Of a stretch of DNA of 64,000 bases, positions 1-38,812 are shown in pieces. The number at the start of each line of letters is the position of its first letter. Within the stretch, counting starts at the first letter, position 1. The translations under genes and the position numbers were made by a program. Location of the stretch: positions 33,613,648 through 33,677,647 of the forward strand of contig NC_092673.1 in NCBI RefSeq assembly GCF_964355755.1, written 5' to 3'. Below the pieces are notes generated by a model. That model saw nothing but the letters and a program-made list of their open reading frames with translations, did not search any database and was not told where the DNA came from. Origin of the DNA: Antedon mediterranea (taxonomy: Eukaryota; Echinodermata; Crinoidea; Comatulida; Antedonidae).

Positions 1-1166
1 GATTAACCCAGAATCATCTGTCACCTCTTTCAACCTTTGTATTGGAATTGCTGTCTCATCATCATCCATTTTAAATCGTTTTTAATGTTACCATTTATTC
101 ATAGATCAAACGGTTTACTAGGATGATGAAAAGGCCAGCAATACTTAATTTTTCTGTTTTCGTTCTCTAATCAGAAAAAGCTTCGTTTAATGATTTGTGA
201 CGTAGACACAACACTTAGACGCGCGCGTAAGTATTAAAACGTGTGTTTTTTGTGTTGTTGAATATTAACGTCTCTCATTGTGACAGTGACGTCACCTAAT
301 GTTATTCAGGAAACATTGGACGCGCGCGTAAGTACTAAAACGTCTCACTGTGGTGACGACAGACATTGGACGCGCGCGGGATCGAGTAGACAAATTTGTT
401 TGTTTTTTTAATTGTGTTGAATTAACGTCTCTCATTGTGGCGGCAGTACCGGCACTTAATGCAGGTGACGTCACACACAACATTTGGCGCGCGCGTATTT
501 TTTTTAGTACGCAGTTCTTGTGTCGTTATCAAATTATTAATGAACTTATAATTATTTGTTGATGATGCCACACTATATGTATTTTAAATTGTTGATATAA
601 TTTAAATATTCTATTGTAATGAGTTATAACATTTAATTTGCTATTATTGAATTATTCGTTGTTTGTTGTTATATGTAGACATATTAATTTTAATTTATTT
701 TAACAATATTTTGTTATATTAATATTGTTATGTTAATTCAATTAAAATTGTTGTTGTATTGATCTGTGCTGGTACTCTATTCAATAGTTTGTTCACGTTC
801 ACATCGGTAGGTCAGAAAAGCGTATTACTAAGTAATTTTATTTCTATAATGTTATGAATGATGACCGTTACCGTGCCTCATTCACAACAAAATAAACATT
901 GCGGACATTCCGTAAGTGGCGTTTCGTTTTCACGACGCTCACGAGCTTACGCGGCTATCGAGTCTAATAGTCATTCTGACCGTGCAGAGAATGACCTTCG
1001 AGTATTGTAGGATGTGGCTCGTCGTTTAATTGTCTTACCGGTTATTGAACGCGAGCGTCCTAACGCATATGAAAAAAAAGATTTTTAAAAAGTCGTTTTT
1101 GTCCGTACCCTTCTTTTCTGACACTATTTAAAATACAATTTTGTTTATTATAATTAATTAGCTTAC
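1..1166. other. Non-coding: intron 1 of the GPCR gene (minus strand), with CG-rich repeats
   Basis: The GPCR exon to the right ends in a splice donor at 1161-1166, so this stretch should be its following intron. I looked for the expected continuation (Y-L-A/S-I after the DRY arginine) on the minus strand and did not find it, so the next exon probably lies left of the window. 205-500 holds degenerate CG-rich repeats; 540-760 is very AT-rich and featureless. Short ORFs at 292-562 are products of the repeats. Confidence 0.6.
205..500. repeat. Degenerate tandem repeat with ACGCGCGCG and TGACGTCA words
   Basis: Four copies of a GACGCGCGCG/GGCGCGCGCG word recur near 219, 320, 369 and 485. Between them are the shared phrases 'attaacgtctctcattgtg' and 'tgacgtcac'. 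Spacing varies from about 50 to 115 bases, so this is a decayed tandem repeat. Two full TGACGTCA (CRE-type) octamers occur near 287 and 467. CpG-rich words stand out in an otherwise AT-rich region. Confidence 0.65.
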
Positions 1167-1576
1167 CGGTCAAGTGCCATTACGAGCAGTGAGTTTGTTG
1201 ACACATACAATGACGCGGATTTCACGTAATTCACCAGCTTGCAGATCTCCTCTCCGTAAGGCCACACTGACGCCGTGTAGTAGTGAAAATTAAACGGAAC
1301 ACAAATGACAGCTACTAAAAAGTCAGACCAAGCTAGGTTGCCAATTAGGATGTTTGTAGTCGTTCGCATACGTCTATAGGCGGCTATCACACAGCACAGT
1401 AACAGATTTCCAATACCAGATATAACCATCATACAGACATAGATGGACGCTAGGAATACTTTTATCGCTGGATGGACATCTGGAAATGACTCTTTTATCG
1501 GTGGTAGGTTGTTAATACTATATTCTTCATAATCATACGCATTGTAATTATTTAATGTTACATTCCAGAACTCCAT
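1167..1576 (-). CDS. Prokineticin-receptor-like class A GPCR, first coding exon (partial gene)
   Basis: The exon encodes 136 residues from ATG: an acidic, Tyr/Asn-rich extracellular N-terminus with an NVT glycosylation site, TM1 (about residues 40-64, with the G-N signature), an intracellular RRMRTTTN loop, TM2 with N-L-A-W-S-D (the conserved LAxxD aspartate), and TM3 starting at the disulfide Cys and ending SLYVSTNSLLVMALDR. TNILIGNLAWSDFLVAVICVPF and the VNYVKSASLYVSTN stretch closely match prokineticin receptors, with related peptide GPCRs as the alternative. The exon stops after the R of the DRY motif at a GTAAGC donor, an intron position used by many peptide GPCR genes. A membrane receptor for a secreted peptide is expected; the ligand cannot be told from this exon. 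The later exons are not seen. Confidence 0.8.
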
Positions 1577-2209
1577 AATGTCACATTTAAAAATACTTCA
1601 GCTTTCTGTATATTCACAACTGTCCAATTGTATTCATCTTTCTAAGTAGCAGAATAGATGTGTTCCTCTCAGATAATACTAGCTGTAGTCCAATATCTTT
1701 CGAATCACAATCATTAGTGCCGAATTTGTTACTACACTGTGCCTGTACTTGAATAATTTGCGTCAAGTATCACCAGCCAATCAGAAACGGTCCCGCCCAC
1801 TTTCAAATATTGAATTCATATTTTTCGTCTGATTATTTTGTCATTACTATAGTAAACCGGTTTTCTATATACGTGTATTATTTTCCATTGTCAATATCGA
1901 TTTAATAAATACTATTATTAGAACATTGTAGGTTTAACCACCGAATAGAAAAAACGTTCACCCGTGCAATGCAACCGTGCATACAAAGCCACTTTTCTAC
2001 ACAAATGTCCGTCCCATTTTACGTCCGGATATAACATTTGTACAATTTTTATACGCACACAAGTAAAACGCCGTAAAATGTGTACACGCACGTAAAAACG
2101 TCGTGCCAATTTCACGTGCGCATACAAAATCTCCTCTGGTATTTCCGTAATGGTGTTTGCATTATATTATTTAAATGGGATAAGGGTTTTGGCGAGTGTA
2201 TTTATTGCC

Positions 2210-2490
2210 GGCTTAACATGAATTTTAAGCGCTCAACAATATAACGCTGAGTGCAGCAATTATTAATTTAACATAATTGTTACGCGCTCGACAGCATAGT
2301 AGTCAAGAGTGCAATATTACTCAAACATCGTTTTTACGCGCTTGACAGTATAACTGTGGTGAGTGCAATTATTACTAACCCAACATGATTTTTACGCGCT
2401 CGACTGTATAACGTTACGGTGGTGAGTGCAATATACTAACTTAACATTATGTTTACGCGCTCAACGGTATAACGGATGAGTGCATTATTT
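2210..2490. repeat. About five decayed copies of a 60-bp tandem repeat
   Basis: The unit has the order 'taacat..ttttacgcgctcgac.gtataac...gtgagtgcaatatta'. The core TTTACGCGCTCGAC or a close variant recurs near 2225, 2280, 2333, 2391 and 2452, about 55-60 bases apart, each followed by 'gagtgca'. Copies differ by substitutions and small indels. A sixth, weaker copy may lie near 2535. Confidence 0.7.
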
Positions 2491-3487
2491 ATTTCATAAA
2501 TCATGTTCTTTATTCGGGCTCCTTATCTACATGTTTTTACGCTCGCATAAACATTATTTTAGTACGTGAGTGCCAAATGCCGTAACGGTACATTGCTGCA
2601 ATGTCAGAAATATAATCTTCGCGAGTAGAGAGCTATAAACAGCATATTTAATACGTTTATAGCTATCTGTAAATTTTGTATCTGATATCCTTTCAATTTT
2701 CTCAGTTTGTAATTAGAGAAAATGAATTGTGTAAATTATATAAATGAAGACGGTTTTTTACGGTCCAGTTGTCGTCGAAGTCGTCATCATTAGTTTAAAC
2801 AACATCTAGTCTCCTACATGCTACATTGATTAATGAATATGCCATAAATTGTATTCTCTACTGTCAATAAAGTATATCATCTTGAAAGAATTTTATTAAC
2901 TTGATTTAAGATAATGTCTTCCCTTTAGGCAATTCACTATTCCGGTTGACGGTTTAATTCTGATGTTCCAATTGTTAACTTTAAATCAATATTTCAGGAA
3001 ATTGCGTTATCATTTAACCAGAACGTGGAAAGGATCGGAGAAATTATAATAAGTGCATCTTCTTCCAAGTTTTATTATTATTTTCATAATTATTATTACT
3101 TGTGTTAATAATAAAACCTGCCTGTGTATTAATGTTACACAAAATTAAACACATACGTTATGACAGCGAACATGTGGTTGTACGTTTATAGTTTTCAATA
3201 TCAAATCATTATGAAATTACAGCTACTAAAATATAAAAGAGTATTACAAACTAGCGCGGTGGGATGTTATCCGTATTATAACAGGAAAAAGACAGGTTAT
3301 TTACCCATGCTAGGGGGGGTATGATAAAACCCCACCCTTTCACGGGTTATGTCTATAGGGAAAACGACCTTCTTCCCATATGGGATAGGCCTATTGTAAA
3401 TCCAATGTGGAGACTGGTATCAATCCCGTATGTTCGGGTTCTCACTCGATTGACTAGATATTATCATTCTAAATACTAATTTTTAAA

Positions 3488-3620
3488 AGAAATGAACGTC
3501 AAACCGCAAGTAAAGTAACCAATCACGACGCGATCGATCATCCGAAATGTCGCTTGTGATTGGTCAACTCATTTTGTGTTGTGTTTACGTTCCATTGCGT
3601 CCAAGCTGGGAACCTATACT
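3488..3620. mobile_element. Degraded copy of the palindromic element found at 38468-38648
   Basis: The stretch CGCTTGTGATTGGTCAA near 3550 and the end 'gctgggaacct' match the right half of the intact palindrome in POFUT1 intron 1 (CGCTTGTGATTGGTCAA... ctagtgggaacc). The left half is weakly recognisable through 'accaatcac'. It is a non-autonomous DNA-transposon-like remnant. Confidence 0.55.
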
Positions 3621-4531
3621 TTAATATCACGAATAAAGAGACAATCTTTACAAGGGCGCGTGCGTGTGTACATTTAATAACAGAATACCAACGAGTTATC
3701 ATCCAGGCCCGCTCTATAATGTATGTGCATCTGAGTCGTATGAAGTAACCGTTGTGCAGACGCACGGCATATCATTATCGTCATTGTTTTTTTGTAGCGT
3801 ATCCGATAAACAATTAAGATAAATAGGCCTAGTAATAACTAATATTCAATCTTTTGTTTGTTTTTTAGTCGTAGGCCTTTATTTCGTCACTTTAGTTACT
3901 AGTGATTCGTACTGTACCAGCAAAGCCTCACGAACTCCGGGCGCGCGGTGTTTTTTATAATTTAACAAGAATTTATATGCACAGAATTTCCAACCTCGGG
4001 AAACCGTTATAAAGAGTTGTAAATGTATCAATCTGCCCATAAAGAAATGTTTAATCCCCGTGGCTGGGAAACTTGTTTTCATCCTAGGCTTTTTGACTAA
4101 TTGATATACAACTTTATGATTATGAAGAATGTGCTCAGCGATCAGTGATATTATTACAGTTAATAATTCCTCGTTCAGCGATACATTAAAATAGTGGCAT
4201 AGCCATTAACATCGGCCATAAAGTTATAAGGTTTCTTTAAAGAGGACATCAGTGACACTGTTAGACCACCGGGGGAAATTTTATAATTCATATGCCTAAA
4301 AGTCAGTCTATGATTTGAACCCAAGAGATTGGTAAGCAATCACATAAACCAGAAAGTTGCAATTGAATCAATTGAAACAATTCTGTGATTCTGGGAAACA
4401 AACATTCCTCATAGAAGCATTAAAATAAGTTTAAATTTATTGATTTTTTAAAGGCCCAAACTGTTATATTAATATATAGAGGGCAGCATTCATGTTATTT
4501 TACTGTGAAAAAACCACCGACCGGCGAAACG

Positions 4532-32726
<28,195 letters not shown>

Positions 32727-34126
32727 TATTAACAGATTTTAAATATTCAATATTTTCTTGTAAGAAAAGAACAAAACTATATACAAAAGTGATTACAATA
32801 TGCAAATGAGTACAGAACTCCACATATTCAAATTAGGTGCATGAGGATTCAGTCATACTTCGGTGGACATTTATTCAAACTTGTTGGTTATTCAGACAGA
32901 GCAGAGTTTGTTTATATGTTATTTATCACATTTTTATTTTGTGTGAAAATAACAAATTCTGTCAATAGTTATATTTGAATTTGTTCAATTACTCTCTCTC
33001 TCTAGTGACAATTTATCTGTGCAATTTTGTCCCGCTAACAACGTTTTCGGAACTGCAGCTGCTAAAATAATCTGACTCGTATATTTTAAATTATGTAATC
33101 ATCCTTTAGGTTGGTGTAACTAAAAAATAAATAGAATTGATGGGGAAATGTGTGATGTTGTCATTGAAGGAGTGGGGTAAGAGGGGAGAGCCATAATAAA
33201 TTTAAAATAAGCAAGAAAATAAACCAAACATTATTTTATTTGGAAAAACATATTGATAGACAAAAATAAATTGATATTCTTAAGTGTATAAATAGCATAA
33301 AACAAATGGTGTATAAAATACATTCAAAATTTCACAAAACATTGCTATGGTGGACTAATTTAGAAAAAGGAAAAACTTGCGATTTATTCATCATATTTAT
33401 GGTACCTAGCAAGAGCGTATCCATACAATGGTAATTATGGATAGGGTGAGCGTTAATTCATGGGTGTATTCCACCTCATTAGGCTTTGGATGTGCTACTG
33501 CCTAAAATAATTTATAATATAATAGAAAGTCATTAAAAGTATTATATAATTTATTCATTATGTGTACTATTTTGTCTCGTTTTGATGTCATATAACTATA
33601 AGCATAATTATTGTTAGTTTATTTAAATATTTGACTGACATAATTTCATTGGCTACATCCACTGCATTTGAAAGATAGTAGTGAAACAAGGAAAGAGTAA
33701 TTACTCTTCCCTGGTACACATTTTCCAGTGTTGTTTTTTTAAACATCACATCACTTTCCCCTCGGTCCCTGCAGCGGTCTGGTTTCATCTGTACCAACAA
33801 TGCTTTCCTAACAACTAAAATAAAAGAAGATGCACCCACCACCTCCCCAAAAAATTGTGCAATCTAAATGTTCAGTATTACATTTGTTTGTAGGGTTAGG
33901 CTGTATATTTAATATCCTTTAATTTTTGTGAACTATTACACTCTGTCCACACTATCAAACTAGTTTTGACAAATAATTGTGATGTGCCCAAAAATATGGC
34001 AGTGCTATACCAAAATATGGTAGTGCTATGGGCACATCACTTTTAATAATACAAATTTTTTTGCCACATAAAATTTGATAGTGTAGACAGAGCTTTACAC
34101 GGAATAATAATCCTGGTAAAGTAACA
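32727..34126. other. Region between convergent ALDH9A1 and POFUT1 3' ends
   Basis: 1.4 kb shared by the 3' UTRs of ALDH9A1 (plus) and POFUT1 (minus). AATAAA hexamers at about 33126 and 33223 are candidate poly-A signals for ALDH9A1. A MITE occupies 33938-34098. The rest is AT-rich. No protein-coding signal; the ORF at 33588-33842 has no recognisable family. Confidence 0.65.
33938..34098. mobile_element. MITE of the CTCTGTCTACACTATC family in the POFUT1 3' UTR
   Basis: The ends CTCTGTCCACACTATCAAAC and (reversed) CTCTGTCTACACTATCAAAT are near-perfect inverted repeats. The interior is also palindromic, with 'gtgatgtgccca' on the left mirrored by 'tgggcacatcac' on the right, and 'atatggtagtgctat' repeats. 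The element starts 28 bases past the POFUT1 stop codon. Confidence 0.85.
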
Positions 34127-37100
34127 TCACAGTTCAGTTTTGTTACTATCTATATTTTTGGGTTTTTTCATATCAAAATACCAAAATGAAGATGGCTTAT
34201 TTGCAGCATCTCTTTCCCGTTTGGCAAATGCAGAGAATGAAGAAACACAGTTTCCAATGTAGTGGTCCGACCTGCCCAGAATTGCCAAATCAACGTGTGG
34301 TTCACTCGGTGTCCGTTGAATGATTTTTACCTGTGCAAAAAAAGCAAATATTTTTTTTTTTTAAACACAGGAGAACCGATTGTTTAAGGTAAGTAAATAT
34401 GATGTCGTTAGGCAGGAATTCATGCCGATATTGTTGGCACTTTATGTATGGTAAATGGCGCCCCCTGCCTTAACCACTCGACCATTTGACTCTCTTTAAA
34501 TAATGCTAATAGCCCAGTGGTCTCATACTTCCAAAAAGTTTTAAATATTGTAGCCATACCTTGGTACCCTTCAGGTCTGTTTTCAATTCTTTTAACGAAG
34601 GATTATGATCAGTCGCTACGTACACCGCGGTAGCTTTGATCTTTTTAATAATTGTCTTCAATTGTTTAGCAATCATTTGTCGGTCAGGGTAACATAGTTC
34701 ATAAGACATTTTGCCGTGTTCGTTGTTGCTACCGAGACACTGCGGCGACGCAAAAAACTGTTGACCGCTCGTTGCGTGTTCACAAGCTTTTTTCTGAAAA
34801 CAAATAATTTGCATATGTTAGGTATAAATAATTACTTTATTTCACATCAATTTGCCATTGGTTCCATGGTTTGTTCTGTGATTACCCTATTTTAGTATGT
34901 TGCTTCATTGTAGAAGCTATCACAGCGCTTGTTTGCATAAAAGCATGTGCAGGTGCTCTGTGGCATTATGTAGTGCAAAAGTTCTTACAAAGTCGGATCC
35001 TCGTCTCAGATGAACCCCAACGAACGGACCGTCAGAAAGTTCTTTTGCTATGAAGTCTTCGGCTTCGCTGTTGATGAAGTTAGACCATTGTAGAAAAATG
35101 TGCAGTTTACGATTTTCTGCATTAACGGGAAATGCGGCGGGTGCCCCGGAGAAAGCTAGCACTGGGTACGTAGAGACGGGAAACCTGTAATTGCATAAAG
35201 GAAATCATGTTAATAAATACGAACGTCTTTGTTGGTTCAATTGACACGCATGAGTAATTTTGGCCCGTACTTTTTTGGCAAGAATTCATACTTGTCAAAA
35301 ACACAAAATCATCATCAAACATATATGAATATATAATCCATGGTCAAGTTTAATTCCACCCCCTAATTGATGGACACATGACTTTGATCAATTCCATTGT
35401 ATAATCCCACTCTCCAATTCAGACTCCTGGGACATGCTTTGTCATATACATCTCCGCCTGACCCCGTTTTGAATTGATGCTGTGAGAAACATAATTTGTT
35501 TAGGCCTAATTTAATTTGTATTTCACATCACGCATTGAAATTCAATATATCATATACTGTATTTATTAGATTACACTGGCACACCTGGCCAACGAAAGAA
35601 ATAAATGGCACAAAATAGTAGAGCGCGCTATGTCCAACGATGATGAACCCTATTGATGGTGACTTTTATATAATACTTGAATGGTTTTAAATTATTGATG
35701 AACATTAGCTAACTAGTAATGTGTTCCCTTTCTAAAAATAACTCAAAGGTGATCCTAAAGCAGAGAAATATTCTGTAATACGTCACAGACCTCACGTTAT
35801 CCTTCATGGTCTCTGACTATATAATGTGTTACAGTTCACATTCAATCAACGTAACACTAGATATGTGCATCATAAATTCTACTTTGACTGGAGTTTGAAC
35901 CTATTACCTAATTGATAGGTAAAAGCACTTACACTTCGTGCCATTTTTCTTTTATATTTGAATACTGTGTTGAATAAGAGAGAGGTTGGTAGGACCGATG
36001 GTTGTCAAATTCGATTTTGAAGTTGTCCCAGAACGGTCCAAATGGATTCCCTTCCTTCATTGGACATTTTCCATTATCTCGAAATACGTAACAAATACCT
36101 GAAATATTCCAAAACATTATGTAATGTATAATTGCATTGATATATATTTAAATGTATTGTGAATGAATGTACTACAAGATGAGGGCATATCAACTTGTTG
36201 CTCGTGTCTCCAACTGAGTACGAGTGTTGTTCCACCTTACTACGCCAAGGGTGTCGATATCTATTGTTGACAATACCATGAAAGGACCAGTGGTCTAAAG
36301 CTCTGTCTGCACTATTAAGTTTTATGCGGAAAAAAAATGTGATGTGCTCATATACCGACATAATGATATCATATCACTACTGTAGCTGGGCATATCACTA
36401 CCATATTTGGGCACATCACACTTGATTTGTCAAACCAGTTTGATAGTGTACACAGAGCTTTATGGTTAGGACATCAGCAGAAGCTGTCTGGTTTGAATCA
36501 TGGTTCAGGAAGCTTAATTATTCCCATAGATTCCCTCATCTTTGCTGTTCGTAAAATTAATTACATTTAAAATTGTAATATTTCTGTGATAAACTTTGAT
36601 ATATCATGCAGTGTGGTGTAAGGGCTATGAGCACTCACTGGCAAAACCCAGGGGCCCCAGAGGTCAGGGGCCCTGCAGGTCAAGGACCCCAGCATGAGTA
36701 ACGGGCAGTCCAATGCAACTACACAGTGTCTAAACCAGGGGCCTTTTGCCCTATACGTTATGCCACTACTATCATGAAGAATCCTCCACAGTTATATAGG
36801 CCTATTACTGATATTTTTAAATGCCATATTCAGATAGGATACTTTGGTATCTTCACTGCATTTTGACCTTGATGTTCCTGCGGTCTGACCCCATTCATAC
36901 TCTTAAATTTAAAACAATTTCCTGGATAGGCCTTTAATTTGTATAATTCTTTTGTGAACAAGACAACTCTCCATGAACCTTCTCTAATCTATCTACAACA
37001 TTTCATGTAATTGGGTAGCGAGATAAGATCTTATTGTAAACTATCGGAAATTTATTTTTTAACACTTAAAAATGTTACTGCCAATCCAGGCCAATAATTA

Positions 37101-38812
37101 CCTTGACACATAAACCTTATTTAACTTATATATGCTTACTAATGAACTTGCCATTCAAAAACCTATTCCTGGTCTTAGGCATGTCAATCAGAATTTCCTT
37201 ACCACATATATTCATGCCTGTAGCCTGGGGGGATTGGTAGGGTTTCCCTGAAGTATACATTTCAAATTAGAGGTTAGCTACAGGACTAGGTGCCTGCATA
37301 GCCTGGCACTTTGCCCCATTTTGGGTGAAAAGAACCTCCACATTTCTGGCTACAGGCTTGATATTTGTGTTTTTTTTTTAATTTTATTAAATATGTATTG
37401 CTAAAGCTTGATTTCTACTTGAATGCAATGTAAGGATGTCAATGGGCTGAAAGTAATTTGACCAGTCATAATGGATCGTCAAAAATGTCGCCTTTGATTG
37501 CGACGTACCTATGTTGTTGCTTGTCTACTATTGTACTAGTCACAATAGTGACCTCATGACCTTTATTAAAGTTAATGTTTCCACATACACTAATGTTTAA
37601 TAATGCATTACTATATTAATGACTTACCTGTACGTTCTCCAGGGGGCCATATAACTGGAGCAATTTCTTTCATAAATTTTTCCATAGTGATTACTCTATG
37701 AAATTTTTTTAGTGGCTCAACTTGAAAATATTTATCAAAGGGAATCTGGCTCTACGGGAACAAAATGCAAATGTAAAAATTATTAAATAACAGTGTCTCT
37801 GCTGCAGTTATCCATTTGGGTATAATCCCGCTTTTGGGACACCCGTATTAAATGCAATTCCTCGTAAAACAAATGTAGGGAGATTTTAAGTTTGAATAAC
37901 AAGAAAACCAACCCCTATTACGGGGATACTTTGATTGGGCCTGAGGATGTCCCTTTAATACAGGTTCTAGAAATGAATTTTATTTAGACTTCAGGATTTA
38001 CCGATTTGAAATGATTTATGGTTGAATTGTTGCTTGTGTTTTTATTCTAAGAGAGTTTAATTTGTTAATAACTTACTGAACTGGGTTTCATATATTCATA
38101 CTCCACCCAGGGTGGTAGAATTAATGTTCTATCTAAACCCTTAGCAAAAGCTAATGCTCCTAGAAAATGATCAGCCTGGTTCCCGAATCGACCTATTGAA
38201 AAAATAAATTATTTATTATCATTTTCATTATTAATTAGCAGAAATAACATTTCTCATTCATTGTAATAGTTGTTCAGAAAAGACCAAAAGTGACCAGGAA
38301 ATTCACACACAAATAGCATTGGTCAACAGTTTTAGGATAGAATTGTTTTGATATTTATTCTTTGAGACAAGCATCATTATTTCCACTTGTTTTGTGGACG
38401 AAATAAAGGTATCTTATCTTATAAGATACAATAGTATAGGTGTATATCAATACAGTACATGCATGTAAGCTTGGTTCCCACTAGAACGTAACGCAAGGAC
38501 GTAAACGCAACGCAAGCGTTTTAACCAATGACCAGCGAAGTTATAGACAGTTAGCAATCACAAGCGAATAAGCCATCGCTTGTGATTGGTCAATTCATTT
38601 GCGTTGCGTTACGTCCTTGCGTTGCGTCGCTAGTGGGAACCACGCTTTATTTAACATCTATGGTAACTGTACTTACCCATACATGGGCAGTATGCCACAT
38701 AACCTTTCTTATCATATTCAAACCCTTCTGGAATGTCCAATCCAGAAGTTGTTGCTATACCAACTGCTGATAAGAAAGCTAATTTACAGAAGAACCCTAT
38801 TATTTGCTCCAT
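34127..38812 (-). CDS. POFUT1: GDP-fucose protein O-fucosyltransferase 1 (POFUT1), seven exons
   Basis: Coding exons in order: 38677-38812, 38077-38192, 37628-37751, 35933-36098, 34989-35184, 34560-34793, 34127-34330; 1176 nt, 391 aa (human 388). The enzyme (GT65) adds O-fucose to EGF repeats, notably of Notch, in the ER. Seen: a hydrophobic signal peptide ([18 protein letters not shown]), [54 protein letters not shown] with the catalytic HLR arginine, [37 protein letters not shown] and [10 protein letters not shown]. It ends KTEL, a KDEL-like ER-retention tail (human ends RDEF). Start and stop match the family. A MITE (36296), a palindrome (38468) and SINE pieces lie in its introns. Head-to-head with ACAD11. 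Confidence 0.95.
34375..34500 (-). mobile_element. tRNA(Leu/Ser)-headed SINE in POFUT1 intron 6
   Basis: Minus strand: GTCAAATGGTCGAGTGGTTA, then AGGCAGGGGGCGCCATTTAC, as in the copy at 16700-16872 (AATGGCCGAGCGGTTAAGGC...gccatttact). Only the head and part of the body are recognisable. Confidence 0.65.
36296..36462. mobile_element. MITE of the CTCTGTCTACACTATC family in POFUT1 intron 3
   Basis: The left end TAAAGCTCTGTCTGCACTAT and right end ATAGTGTACACAGAGCTTTA are inverted copies. The interior carries 'gatgtgctcatataccgacataatgat', 'accatatttgggcacatcac' and 'tgtcaaaccagtttga', shared with the copies at 22990 and 41256. TA flanks both ends. Confidence 0.85.
36463..36550 (+). mobile_element. 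tRNA-derived SINE fragment abutting the MITE
   Basis: Reads TGGTTAGGACATCAGCAGAA, GGTTTGAATCATGG (B box) and then 'attcccatagattccctcatctttgct', matching the tail 'tctcacagatttcctcatttttatcat' at 46610 and the minus copy at 63345. Confidence 0.6.
38468..38648. mobile_element. 181-bp palindromic MITE in POFUT1 intron 1
   Basis: The left arm GCTTGGTTCCCACTAGAACG, with TAACGCAAGGACGTAAACGC, is mirrored by the right arm GCGTTACGTCCTTGCGTTGC and GCTAGTGGGAACCACGC. The centre carries 'caatcacaagcga' against 'tcgcttgtgattgg'. The whole element can fold into one long hairpin. It ends about 28 bases before the exon 1 splice donor. A decayed relative lies at 3488-3620. Confidence 0.85.

Larger units (their letters stand above)
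1577..4531. other. Intergenic region between divergent GPCR and ALDH9A1 starts
   Basis: This is about 2.9 kb between the GPCR start (minus) and the ALDH9A1 start (plus), so promoters of both genes should lie here. Seen: a decayed 60-bp tandem repeat (2210-2490), a degraded palindromic element (3488-3620), and AT-rich DNA. Short ORFs at 1918-2127, 3538-3765 and 3879-4082 show no recognisable protein. No TATA box or other core element can be assigned with confidence. Confidence 0.6.

Noticed and set aside
4505-4531. GTG start extending ALDH9A1 exon 1 upstream
   Set aside because: Non-ATG starts are rare in animals and an in-frame ATG lies at 4532. The upstream residues add no family similarity.
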